Shown here piece by piece: positions 1 to 8,635 of a stretch of DNA of 64,000 nt (its first letter is position 1; the number at the start of each line of letters is the position of its first letter). The notes beneath the pieces are model-generated. The model saw only the letters and a list, made by a program, of their open reading frames with translations. It did no database searches and was not told the origin of the DNA. The translations under genes were made by a program, and so were the position numbers. The stretch spans positions 558,001 to 622,000 of the forward strand of contig CAVQHI010000001.1 of the NCBI GenBank assembly GCA_963712305.1, written 5' to 3'. Source of the stretch: DATFNI01 sp963712305 (GTDB taxonomy: Bacteria; Bacteroidota; Rhodothermia; Balneolales; DATFMH01).

Positions 1-720
1 AGGTTCCTTGACCGGAATAAACACCGGAGCGATGCCCAGGGCCAAGGCAAAACGAACCACCAGCCCAAAGCTGCGAGGATACCGATTGCTGCCTCGAAAG
101 GCCAACTCGTTGTCCATCTGCAGGGCGTCAGGCATACCATGGCTGGCCCAAAAGCTGGCCAAAGTTCCAGCAATGCCCAGGGAAGCTTTCGTACGCACGG
201 GAGTGAGCGAGCAGGTATGCGAACAGGTATCAATGATATTGACGCTATAGAATCGCCCGCCCTCTTTGAGCCAACGCGGTCCCACCAGATCCATTTGATG
301 GGTGTGGACGAATAACTCGGGATACTCTTTGGCGGATCGGTGAGCCGGTGTTTTCTTCCTGGTCAGTCCCTGACGAGCCAGAATCCGGTTGATCGTCCAG
401 ACCGGAGGTGGGTCGATCCCTTGAGCATGCAGTTCATATCCGATGGCTACTGCTCCGGTTTGAGCCATGCGTTTTTCTTCCAGCCGCTTTCTAGCCTCAA
501 CTACCTGTTCTTCCAGGGATGGGGTTACTTTGGCAGGCTTGGTCTTGGGGGCTCGGGAGCGATCGAGGAACCATTCTCCCTCGGCTTTACAAGTCTGATA
601 ACGCTTTAACCAGTTGTAAAACCACCGACGCGTTTTGCCTAAAGATTTTACGATCTCAGTGACGCTTTCCCCGCCCAGATAACGGTAAATCGCTTGTTTC
701 CTTCTGTCGTATTCGTTCAT
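1..720 (-). CDS. IS481-like transposase, 5' part (cut by left edge)
   Basis: An open frame of 240 codons runs from an ATG at 720-718 to the window edge without a stop. The first ~50 residues form a helix-turn-helix (TEIVKSLGKTRRWFYNWLKR). A DDE integrase core follows, with HQMDLVGP (Asp ~144) and LQMDNELAFRG (Asp ~203), which fits the two catalytic aspartates of the rve fold. The conserved glutamate most likely lies just beyond position 1; Glu239 in VKEP has the textbook 35-residue spacing, but an apparent insertion after the second Asp makes it doubtful. The family moves DNA by cut-and-paste or copy-out transposition in the cytoplasm. The assignment to IS481 rather than another rve family is inferred. 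No frameshift is seen, so the element may be intact. Confidence 0.85.
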   Translation of the reverse strand, partial: MNEYDRRKQAIYRYLGGESVTEIVKSLGKTRRWFYNWLKRYQTCKAEGEWFLDRSRAPKTKPAKVTPSLEEQVVEARKRLEEKRMAQTGAVAIGYELHAQGIDPPPVWTINRILARQGLTRKKTPAHRSAKEYPELFVHTHQMDLVGPRWLKEGGRFYSVNIIDTCSHTCSLTPVRTKASLGIAGTLASFWASHGMPDALQMDNELAFRGSNRYPRSFGLVVRFALALGIAPVFIPVKEP

Positions 721-774
721 CTTTTTGATGAACGCTACGACATTTCACTCACGTCAAAGAACTCTTTTTTTAAA

Positions 775-816
775 AAAAGTGTAAACTATGTCATGCTACA
801 AAAGTGTAAACTATGT
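775..816. repeat. Two subterminal direct repeats at the IS right end
   Basis: The 17-mer AAAAGTGTAAACTATGT occurs at 775-791 and again at 800-816, a 25-bp period, just upstream of the transposase start. Repeated motifs close to an IS terminus usually serve as transposase-binding sites. The exact right end and target duplication cannot be fixed because the left end is outside the window. Confidence 0.6.
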
Positions 817-827
817 TGTGCGATCTA

Positions 828-862
828 TCAATTATTCACTGTCAACTGTTCAGTTTCTTCAT
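828..862. repeat. Heptamer repeat array (5 units)
   Basis: Five contiguous degenerate 7-bp units can be laid out in one phase: TCAATTA, TTCACTG, TCAACTG, TTCAGTT, TCTTCAT. The array lies between the IS end and the sensor kinase. It resembles the arrays at 14705, 25605, 36821, 41071 and 63538. Confidence 0.45.
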
Positions 863-923
863 TTTATTATATTAGCGTAGTGGTTAGTAGCAACATCTTT
901 TCTTGCAGGATAGTAAGGTGTGT

Positions 924-3900
924 ATGTTAAAGTGGAGAATTTGCAGGTTATGGCTTGGCACTATTATATGTGCCGTGGTCTTTCTGTTTCCTGATATCCT
1001 GAATGCCCAAAGCTTGTCTCCAACCAAAGCGCTCACTCAATTTGATCTTGTCTCCTATCAAACGCGCGACGGGTTGCCGCAAAACAGCGTAACATCACTG
1101 CTTCAGGATAATCGCGGGTATCTTTGGGTCGGTACGTACAGCGGCCTTGCGAGATTTGACGGGCTTCGTTTTCAGACCTTTGATGATAAAGCCGGATTGC
1201 TGAGCAATAGCTACATCTATTCCCTGATAGAAGGCAAAGACAGCACCATTTGGATCGGGACGGTAAACAACGGCTTGTTCCTGATGAAGAACGAACAGAT
1301 TCATCGCTACACAAGATTTAAAGAATTGATGACGGATGATATTAAATGTATGGCAATTGATTCGTCTGGAGATCTTTGGGTTGGCACCTATGGTGACGGC
1401 TTGCTTCGCATCGATGGGGATTCTTTGAAACGCTATTACTCTCTGGATTCCACGCAATCATTATATATCGACGCATTGTTTTGCGATAGCAGCGGGAATA
1501 TCTGGGTGGGTACACGAGGCAGCGGCCTTTACAAATACACAGACGGCCATTTTATTCCTTACGGTATAAAAAATGGCATGACCAGTAATCACATCCGTGA
1601 TATCAAGGAAGACAACCAGGGCCGGTTATGGATCGCAACTTCCGGTGATGGTCTCTATGTGATGGATAATGACCATGCAAAGGAGCTCACGACAGCCAAT
1701 GGACTGACTAGCAATGCCATTAATTCGATATCTGTCGATCAGGCAGGAACTGTATGGATCGGGACACAAGGAAACGGATTGGACCGCTTTACTAATTACA
1801 TGGTCAGTAATATCACCACACGCAACGGGCTGACTAATGACGTAATTGGTGACTTACTGATGGATCATACCGGCAATCTTTGGATCGCAACTTTAGGGGG
1901 TGGCCTGCTGGAACTGCGAAAGGGAAAATTTTCCACTTTCACTACCGTCGAAGGCCTGTCCAACAACAATATCTGGACGATTTATGGCGATCATGAAAAT
2001 CGCATATGGATAGGTACAAATGGCGGCGGTGTTGATGTTCTGAAAAACGGGAAAGTAGTCAGGCACATCACTACCAAAGATGGACTCAGCAACAATTTTG
2101 TCAGGTCGATCTATGGCGATAGTAAAGGCAATGTCTGGATCAGTACTTACGGGGGGTTGAACCGTTTAAAGAACGGACACATCACTAACTATACAACTAA
2201 AAATGGCCTCTCTGATAATATTGTTCTGAGCATTTACGAAGACAGCCGCAAAAACCTTTGGATTGGAACCAGCGGCGGCGGACTCGACCGCTATGAGAAC
2301 GGGCATTTTTCACACATCACAGTTAACGACGGACTGACGAACAACTATATCCGGGCTATCCGGGAAGATGATCAGCACAGGCTATGGCTGGGTACCGGAG
2401 GAGGCGGAATCTGCATTATTAAAGACGGCAACGTATCAAAAACCATAACCAAACAAAACGGACTCCCCAGCGATGTCGTCGTATCGTTTCACGAGGATGA
2501 GAATAAAACGATGTGGGTGGGTACGCATGGTGGTGGATTAGTCCGAATCAAGAACGATTCCGTCGCTGATATTCAGATGAAAGACGGGATGCCGGATAAC
2601 GTGATTTTTACCATTTTTGAGGATAATGCGCATCGATTCTGGATGAGTTCAAACAAAGGCATCTTTTCAATTCCACTTGATTCTCTGAATGCTTTTGCAG
2701 ATGGAAAAATCGACTATGTCCACCCACGGCTTTATGATACCTATGATGGACTGAAAAGCACTGAGTGCAACGGTTCCAACCAGCCGGCGGGATGGCAGAC
2801 GGATGACGGGTCTATTTGGTTTCCAACGGTTTACGGGGCTGCTCAAATCAAACCGGATGAGATTAAAACAACCAATATAAGTCCCAGGATCTATATTGAT
2901 AATGTCATCGCCGACAGGACGTTATCGCTTCAGAGACACGCCGATAGCTTAAAGGCCGATGTTCATGACGTTGAATTTCATTACACATCACCCAATCTGT
3001 CTGCCGCCGAAAAAGTCCGTTACAAATACCGGCTTCTGGGATATGACCAGGATTGGATTGATGCCGGATCACGACGAATCGCTTTCTACACCAACTTACC
3101 CTATGGCAGTTACACATTCCAGGTACTTGCACGAAATCATGAGGGCGTCTGGAGTCCACAATCGGCAAGTTATTCGTTATATATACCAACACCTTTCTAC
3201 CTGACGGACTGGGCGTACGGCACTTATATTCTTATGCTTTTTGGAGTGCTATACGGATATATCGCCTTTCAGAACAAACAGGCCAGGAGAAAAGAGCATC
3301 AGAGGTTTCTCACGGAGCAATTGCGAATCCGTGCTGAGCAGGAACAATTGAGGCGAATGGCGTCCGAAGCAAAAATGCGGGAAAAAGAGCGGGAACTTGA
3401 GCTTCAGACCAAGAAAAAAGAAATTGAAATAGAACGGCGGCACAGAGAGCTTGAAAGAAACGTGTCGCGTGCATTTGCACAGGGAGTTGAAGGCGAACGC
3501 AATCGCATTGCCCTTGAGCTGCACGATGAGATTCTCGGGATCCTCAGCCGCATCATGAGATCAACCCAGGCTCGAATCCGGCACGGCAGGCAGAACGGAT
3601 ACTCCAAGGAAGAATTCGTTGAACAGATCCAGGAACTCCTGCCTGAGATGGATCAGCTTGGCCAGGAAATCCGAACCATCATGGATGACATGAAACCAGC
3701 GGCTCTGGACTTTTTCAGCCTGACCGAGTCGCTTGAAGATTTACTCAACAAACATTCTGAATCCGCCGGTTATCCTCTGCGGTACAGTATCAAGTCGGAG
3801 ATCGAATCTACCGGTCTCGATCAGTTTGCAAGAATTACGGCATACCGGATTATGCAGGAAGCCATCAGCAATGCCGTTGAACACGGAAACCCATCACACA

Positions 3901-4148
3901 TTGAGCTGCGTATATTCAAAGAGGAGCAACACCTGGTCTTTGAACTTTATGATGACGGCACAGGCTTTGATTTTGAGGATGCAATCAACCGCATCAAGAG
4001 CAGAACGGATAAGGGCGGGCATGGCCTTATGAACATGATCTACCGCACAAGTACCATCTCTGCCGATATTAACTGGATTTCACGCGAGCCGCATGGTGTA
4101 TTGATGAAGCTCGTCATCCCGCTAACCAAAAGGAATGTCGACCATTAA
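924..4148 (+). CDS. Exported beta-propeller sensor histidine kinase (NarL/LytS-type HisKA_3)
   Basis: A 1074-residue two-component sensor. I start it at ATG 924, which has AAGG seven bases upstream and gives a clean signal peptide ending in LNAQ; an upstream TTG at 903 is less likely. Residues ~35-650 carry about a dozen two-component propeller repeats of the form LWIGT..GGGL...NG, predicted to form a periplasmic seven-bladed propeller pair. A Y_Y_Y domain (~690-755) precedes one membrane helix (~760-782). A charged coiled coil follows, then a HisKA_3 dimerisation helix (ERNRIALELHDEILG, phospho-acceptor His ~867) and a HATPase domain (N-box EAISNAVEHG, DDGTGFDF, GGHGLMNM). There is no receiver or AraC output domain, and no response regulator is adjacent, so its partner must be elsewhere. 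The ligand is unknown; relatives in Bacteroidota often sense glycans, but no glycan genes are near. Confidence 0.9.
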   Translation: MLKWRICRLWLGTIICAVVFLFPDILNAQSLSPTKALTQFDLVSYQTRDGLPQNSVTSLLQDNRGYLWVGTYSGLARFDGLRFQTFDDKAGLLSNSYIYSLIEGKDSTIWIGTVNNGLFLMKNEQIHRYTRFKELMTDDIKCMAIDSSGDLWVGTYGDGLLRIDGDSLKRYYSLDSTQSLYIDALFCDSSGNIWVGTRGSGLYKYTDGHFIPYGIKNGMTSNHIRDIKEDNQGRLWIATSGDGLYVMDNDHAKELTTANGLTSNAINSISVDQAGTVWIGTQGNGLDRFTNYMVSNITTRNGLTNDVIGDLLMDHTGNLWIATLGGGLLELRKGKFSTFTTVEGLSNNNIWTIYGDHENRIWIGTNGGGVDVLKNGKVVRHITTKDGLSNNFVRSIYGDSKGNVWISTYGGLNRLKNGHITNYTTKNGLSDNIVLSIYEDSRKNLWIGTSGGGLDRYENGHFSHITVNDGLTNNYIRAIREDDQHRLWLGTGGGGICIIKDGNVSKTITKQNGLPSDVVVSFHEDENKTMWVGTHGGGLVRIKNDSVADIQMKDGMPDNVIFTIFEDNAHRFWMSSNKGIFSIPLDSLNAFADGKIDYVHPRLYDTYDGLKSTECNGSNQPAGWQTDDGSIWFPTVYGAAQIKPDEIKTTNISPRIYIDNVIADRTLSLQRHADSLKADVHDVEFHYTSPNLSAAEKVRYKYRLLGYDQDWIDAGSRRIAFYTNLPYGSYTFQVLARNHEGVWSPQSASYSLYIPTPFYLTDWAYGTYILMLFGVLYGYIAFQNKQARRKEHQRFLTEQLRIRAEQEQLRRMASEAKMREKERELELQTKKKEIEIERRHRELERNVSRAFAQGVEGERNRIALELHDEILGILSRIMRSTQARIRHGRQNGYSKEEFVEQIQELLPEMDQLGQEIRTIMDDMKPAALDFFSLTESLEDLLNKHSESAGYPLRYSIKSEIESTGLDQFARITAYRIMQEAISNAVEHGNPSHIELRIFKEEQHLVFELYDDGTGFDFEDAINRIKSRTDKGGHGLMNMIYRTSTISADINWISREPHGVLMKLVIPLTKRNVDH

Positions 4149-4454
4149 TTTTGATAGTCATTTTTTGCGGATTTATTTAACGTGAATTCAATTTAAGAAT
4201 CGACAACATAAAGAATAGAACACTCTGGTAGGGATCCCAATAGGAGGATAATACGTCCGGGTTTATTCTCTACTTGTGCAAACGGTTGAACAAACCAAAT
4301 GATTCTTCCTGAGTTTCTATACCGAGCTCACATTATCAACCCGAATTATTCACGAAAAGAGGCATAATAAGTAGTCATAATATTGATTTTATTATGTTTA
4401 TAAATTTGATAGGAATACTCAATTTTGGGTATGATGATTCATAGCTTCGAAATA

Positions 4455-4544
4455 TAGCGGTGGGCTGCGTTGTCCCAAAAATGGCTTATCAACGTACACA
4501 AGTACAATTCTGGCGCCATTTCCGTGACGCCTTGCCCACCGCTA
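4455..4544. repeat. Imperfect ~30-bp inverted-repeat element (large hairpin)
   Basis: Left arm 4455-4485 and right arm 4515-4544 are imperfect inverted copies: the outer 11 bp (TAGCGGTGGGC / GCCCACCGCTA) match perfectly, as do the inner ends ATGGC / GCCAT. The 29-bp loop holds a smaller dyad, GTACACAAGTAC, at 4494-4505. It sits in the 452-bp gap between the kinase stop and the convergent lipoprotein gene. There is no T-run, so it is not a plain terminator. The shape suggests a REP/MITE-like dispersed element. The rest of the gap (4149-4454) shows nothing I can name. Confidence 0.6.
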
Positions 4545-4600
4545 AATTCCTTGGTGAATAATCCGGGTTAAACAATTTACAGGGCGTATTCCCCGGACAA

Positions 4601-5050
4601 TCACCTCAGATGCTTATTTATATAGCGAAATATCTTACTGCTGACATTTTTCCTGTATGAATGGCTGACACCATCTTTTTCTTCCGGAGCATGAATATGC
4701 ACCTTGGTTTTAGAATCGCTGATGAAGGTTGCCAAAACTTTTACCTGAGCTTCCCGGGCGTTATCACTTCCACCGTAATAGGGTGAATTAAACATATACT
4801 CGTTTGTCAGATGAGCAATAATGACATAGCCGCTGTCAGCCGGATATGAATCATCAATTCCCATCCCTTCTACCTTTATGGCTTCAGCAGTAAGATTTAC
4901 CACTTTAGTTAAGCTCCCGTTAAAGATATGGGTGTCTGAAGAAAAAGACGATTCTGTTGCCTTATTTGATGATGCGCACCCCGCGGCAATCATAAGTGAT
5001 GAACTCAAAATTAGAATCATCCTCACTTTCTTCACTATAGTTACAATCAT
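4601..5050 (-). CDS. Small hypothetical lipoprotein
   Basis: 149 residues. The N-terminus (MIVTIVKKVRMILILSSS...LMIAAGC) is a lipoprotein signal peptide with the lipobox IAAGC, so the mature protein should begin with a lipidated cysteine near residue 25 and sit in the inner or outer membrane facing the periplasm. A second possible start is the Met at residue 11. The rest is a compact mixed alpha/beta domain with no motif I recognise. It stands alone between the hairpin element and glnN. Confidence 0.7.
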   Translation of the reverse strand: MIVTIVKKVRMILILSSSLMIAAGCASSNKATESSFSSDTHIFNGSLTKVVNLTAEAIKVEGMGIDDSYPADSGYVIIAHLTNEYMFNSPYYGGSDNAREAQVKVLATFISDSKTKVHIHAPEEKDGVSHSYRKNVSSKIFRYINKHLR

Positions 5051-5168
5051 TAGTCAGGTCTCCACAAGGAATAGTACTGCTTCGATTTTTAGTTTTGGGA
5101 ATATGACACACAGACGCAATGCATCTGCTAAATAATAAAAAACTTTCACCATTTGATAAAATATGTGC

Positions 5169-5205
5169 AAAAAAAAAGCCTGACCCCGAAAATCAGGGTC
5201 AGGCT
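5169..5205 (-). terminator. Rho-independent terminator of glnN
   Basis: A perfect 10-bp stem (AGCCTGACCC at 5177-5186 with GGGTCAGGCT at 5196-5205) is followed on the minus strand by nine or so T residues (A-run at 5169-5177). It lies 20 bp past the glnN stop. Confidence 0.9.
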
Positions 5206-5224
5206 TTCATAAAAAATTGTTTTC

Positions 5225-7414
5225 CTATTTCAGGAATAACATTTCGCGATATACTGGCAATGGCCAGTAATCATCGGCCACCAGACGTTCCAGCTTGTCA
5301 GCCCCTTCACGGACTTTATTCATAGCCGGAATAACATTCTTGGCCATATGATGAGCTTTTTCCTCAACAGTATCACCGCCGAGATCTGCGTTCACTTTTT
5401 CCAGCTTATCTAACGATTTCGTCAATTCATTTACAGTAGAATTGACCTTGTTGAGAATCTGGATCGTTCCGCTCATATCCTGATCGAGTTGCTTACCTCG
5501 ATCTGCGGCTGCATTTAGTTCATTCAGGTACCGAATAGCAGCAGGAATGATCATCGTACTCGCGATCGTCTGAGTTGTTTCAGCTTCAATATTAATCGTC
5601 TTGAAATATTGATCATAAATGATCTCCAGACGGGATGCCACTTCGCGCGGATTCAACACTTTGTATTTTTCGAAGAGCTCGATGTTCTCTTTTTTGTCGA
5701 GTGCCGGGGTAGCATCAAGCGTCATGGGCAAGTTAAGCAGACCACGCTTCGCTGCTTCTTTCTTCCACTCATCGGTGTAGTTGTCACCGTTAAAGATGAC
5801 TTTTTGTGATGCTTTAAGTGTCTCGCTGATAACAGCAGACAACGCTTCATCAAAATCCTTGGTAGATTTAATCTTGGATGAGAGAGCGTCAGCCATTTTT
5901 TCAAGAGATTCGGCCATAATCGTGTTCAATACCGATACAGGGAAGGAAACGGATTGGCTTCCACCTACAGCACGAAACTCAAATTTGTTACCAGTAAAGG
6001 CAAATGGGGAGGTACGGTTACGGTCGCCGGCATGTTTCGGCAGAGTTGGTAAAATCGGAGTACCCAATCCCAGTAAGCCACCTTTCTTAGACGAAGTGAC
6101 ACTGCCTTTTTCAATCTGATCGAAAATATCCTGTAACTGATCACCAACAAAGATGGAGATGATAGCTGGTGGTGCTTCGTTCGCACCCAGTCTGTGGTCG
6201 TTGCCCGGTGTAGCAATCGAGACACGGAGTAAATCCTGATGATCATGTACAGCTTTTATAACTGCTGCGCAGAAGAAAAGGAACAATTTATTTGTATGTG
6301 GATCCTCGCCCGGTTCCAGCAGGTTCATGCCGGTGTCAGTGGCAACAGACCAGTTAGTATGTTTGCCACTACCGTTCAAACCGGCAAATGGTTTTTCATG
6401 CAATACGCACACCAGACCATACTTGCGAGCAACACTTTTCAGCGTGATCATGGTCAATTGCTGATGGTCAGCAGCGATGTTGCTGGTTTCGAAGATTGGC
6501 GCAATCTCATATTGTCCGGGCGCTACTTCATTATGACGGGTCTTAACGGGTACTCCCAAACGATATAATTCACGTTCAACTTCAAGCATGTAGGCAAGTA
6601 CACGTTCAGGAATACTGCCGAAGTAGTGGTCCTCCAGTTCTTGTCCTCTTGGCGGTTGGGCGCCAAACAACGTGCGGTCGGCTGTTACAAGGTCCGGACG
6701 ACGGTAGAAAAATTCCTGATCGATCAGAAAATACTCTTGTTCGAACCCGACCGTTGAGTTGACGGATTTTACGTCATCATCACCGAACAGTCGAAGCACT
6801 CTCAGTGCGCTGTCATTCAGAGCATGGGTTGAACGAAGAAGAGGCGTCTTGTTGTCAAGAGCTTCCCCTGTCCATGAAGCAAAAGCAGTTGGAATACAGA
6901 GAACGGCACCATTCTCATTTTCCATAATAAAAGCCGGAGACGTAGGGTCCCAGGCTGTGTATCCCCGTGCTTCAAATGTGGCACGCAATCCACCGCTCGG
7001 AAAACTTGATGCATCCGGCTCACCCTGAATTAGATCTTTACCGGAAAATTCAGCAACAGCACCTCCGCCTTTATTGGGGGTAATAAAACTGTCGTGTTTC
7101 TCTGCAGTTGAACCTGTTAAAGGTTGAAACCAGTGTGTATAGTGAGTGGCGCCACGTTCTATGGCCCATTCTTTCATTACTATTGCAACCGCATCGGCAA
7201 CTTCAGGCCGGATCTGTTCACCATCCTGTAAGGTCTTTTTCAGTTCCTTCCATATTGATTTGGGAAGGCGTTCCTTCATCGTGTCCAATTGGAGAGCGTT
7301 CTCACCAAAAATCTTTGTGATATTCTCAGGTGAAAGGCTGCCAATGCCGTTCGAACCGGCTTTGTATCCCTTGACAGCCTGAAGGGTATCATAACGTGGA
7401 TAGACTTTGCTCAT
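5225..7414 (-). CDS. glnN: Type III glutamine synthetase
   Basis: 729 residues, the size typical of GSIII (much larger than the ~450-470-residue GSI). It makes glutamine from glutamate, ammonia and ATP in the cytoplasm. The N-terminal GSIII-specific domain includes GATHYTHWFQPLTG and KHDSFI. The catalytic core includes GFEQEYFLID (metal-binding glutamates), RHNEVAPGQYEIAP, NGSGKHTNWS and PGNDHRLGANEAPPA. A helical C-terminal tail (~600-729) is also family-typical. The start ATG at 7414 is followed directly by the conserved N-terminus. It is transcribed alone, divergent from menA, with its own terminator. No PII or ammonium transporter gene is adjacent. Confidence 0.97.
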   Translation of the reverse strand: MSKVYPRYDTLQAVKGYKAGSNGIGSLSPENITKIFGENALQLDTMKERLPKSIWKELKKTLQDGEQIRPEVADAVAIVMKEWAIERGATHYTHWFQPLTGSTAEKHDSFITPNKGGGAVAEFSGKDLIQGEPDASSFPSGGLRATFEARGYTAWDPTSPAFIMENENGAVLCIPTAFASWTGEALDNKTPLLRSTHALNDSALRVLRLFGDDDVKSVNSTVGFEQEYFLIDQEFFYRRPDLVTADRTLFGAQPPRGQELEDHYFGSIPERVLAYMLEVERELYRLGVPVKTRHNEVAPGQYEIAPIFETSNIAADHQQLTMITLKSVARKYGLVCVLHEKPFAGLNGSGKHTNWSVATDTGMNLLEPGEDPHTNKLFLFFCAAVIKAVHDHQDLLRVSIATPGNDHRLGANEAPPAIISIFVGDQLQDIFDQIEKGSVTSSKKGGLLGLGTPILPTLPKHAGDRNRTSPFAFTGNKFEFRAVGGSQSVSFPVSVLNTIMAESLEKMADALSSKIKSTKDFDEALSAVISETLKASQKVIFNGDNYTDEWKKEAAKRGLLNLPMTLDATPALDKKENIELFEKYKVLNPREVASRLEIIYDQYFKTINIEAETTQTIASTMIIPAAIRYLNELNAAADRGKQLDQDMSGTIQILNKVNSTVNELTKSLDKLEKVNADLGGDTVEEKAHHMAKNVIPAMNKVREGADKLERLVADDYWPLPVYREMLFLK

Positions 7415-7736
7415 GGTATTGATTTAGTTTTTTAGGTTTCAGCCTCGTAGAGGATACTATTAATTACGGTATTAACCAAATAATGGCTTTATAAATTTGG
7501 ATAATCCTAATGAAAACTAATTAATTTAAAATTGGTACCGCTTTCAGTTATTATTTTTAGACAAATGGGTTTTCTAAGAACCTTATTTTTTCATGCAACT
7601 TATCTCAAAATCGTCCATTTTAATGAATAAAGAGTATTTTAATACGGTCATTGCCCATTTTTCCCGATAATGGTACCTTATCGCATTGAAAATTATCCCG
7701 ATTTTAATGGTGAAATAGTGTAATAATTTTGACCTA
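7415..7736. other. Divergent intergenic region glnN / menA
   Basis: 322 bp of AT-rich DNA between two divergent start codons, so it must hold both promoters. I see no convincing operator palindrome or riboswitch. A TAAATTTG at 7492-7499 on the plus strand resembles the Bacteroidota -7 element TAnnTTTG, but no matching -33 element is evident. Confidence 0.4.
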
Positions 7737-8612
7737 ATGCTAAAAATTTGGCTTGACGCGGCCCGCCCCAAAACCCTGGCCGCCGCAGTGGTCCCCGTAT
7801 TGATTGGTATGGCATTGGCACTGCGTGAACATTTATTTAATCCTGCGATGTCTGTTGTGGCTCTTATCTGTGCCATCTTCATCCAAATCGGCACTAATTT
7901 CGCCAACGATTATTTTGATGCCAAAAAAGGTGCAGACAGCGACACTAGAATAGGATTTCAGCGTGCAACAGCAAGTGGATTGATAACCTCCAAACAAATG
8001 CTACGGGCAACGTATATCACAATGAGCCTTGCTTTTTTGCTGGGATTGATACTTGTATGGCATGCAGGCTGGGTTATCCTGCTCATTGGCGTTCTTTCTC
8101 TGATTTTCGGCATTGCATATACAGGCGGACCATTCCCACTGGGTTACAATGGCCTTGGTGATATTTTTGTATTCATCTTTTTTGGGATTATCGCCGTTAT
8201 GGGCACTTATTATGTTAATGCCCTGCAATGGTCGCCTGTTGCATTCTGGGCGTCTATTCCGGCCGGGGCGTTATCTGTAAATATTCTGGTGATTAATAAT
8301 TTGAGGGACATCGAAACAGACCGGCCTGCGGGGAAAAAAACGCTAGGTGTAATTTTTGGCGAAAATGCACTAAGGTGGGAATATTTAGTTATGATTTTAT
8401 TGAGCTTTGCCATCCCGCCGCATTTGTTTGTCCGTGATAATTTTGGATGGCTCATCTTTCTTCCCCTCTTGTCCCTTCCACTGGCAGTTCGTTTATTAAG
8501 AAAAATATGGTACGTGAAGGATAAAAGAACATTAAACAAAACACTGGCTAACACAGCACAGTTTATGATAATATTTGGTGTGCTTTTTAGTTTGGGACTT
8601 GTTTTATCATAA
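7737..8612 (+). CDS. menA: 1,4-dihydroxy-2-naphthoate polyprenyltransferase
   Basis: 291 residues, about eight membrane helices, UbiA family. MenA attaches the prenyl tail to 1,4-dihydroxy-2-naphthoate, making demethylmenaquinone in the inner membrane. The first Asp-rich motif is NFANDYFDAKKGAD (~60-75) and the second is NNLRDIETDRPAGKKTL (~185-200); both chelate Mg-prenyl-PP. The N-terminus (WLDAARPKTL) is typical of MenA. It starts a three-gene operon with menC and menE, separated by 23 bp from menC. No good Shine-Dalgarno precedes the ATG. Confidence 0.95.
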   Translation: MLKIWLDAARPKTLAAAVVPVLIGMALALREHLFNPAMSVVALICAIFIQIGTNFANDYFDAKKGADSDTRIGFQRATASGLITSKQMLRATYITMSLAFLLGLILVWHAGWVILLIGVLSLIFGIAYTGGPFPLGYNGLGDIFVFIFFGIIAVMGTYYVNALQWSPVAFWASIPAGALSVNILVINNLRDIETDRPAGKKTLGVIFGENALRWEYLVMILLSFAIPPHLFVRDNFGWLIFLPLLSLPLAVRLLRKIWYVKDKRTLNKTLANTAQFMIIFGVLFSLGLVLS

Positions 8613-8635
8613 ATGCATCAGCAAATAATTTTTCC

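Noticed and set aside
340..609. Plus-strand ORF over the transposase
   Set aside because: It is the antisense of the clear transposase frame.
903..923. TTG start for the sensor kinase
   Set aside because: The ATG at 924 has a better ribosome site and gives a proper signal peptide.
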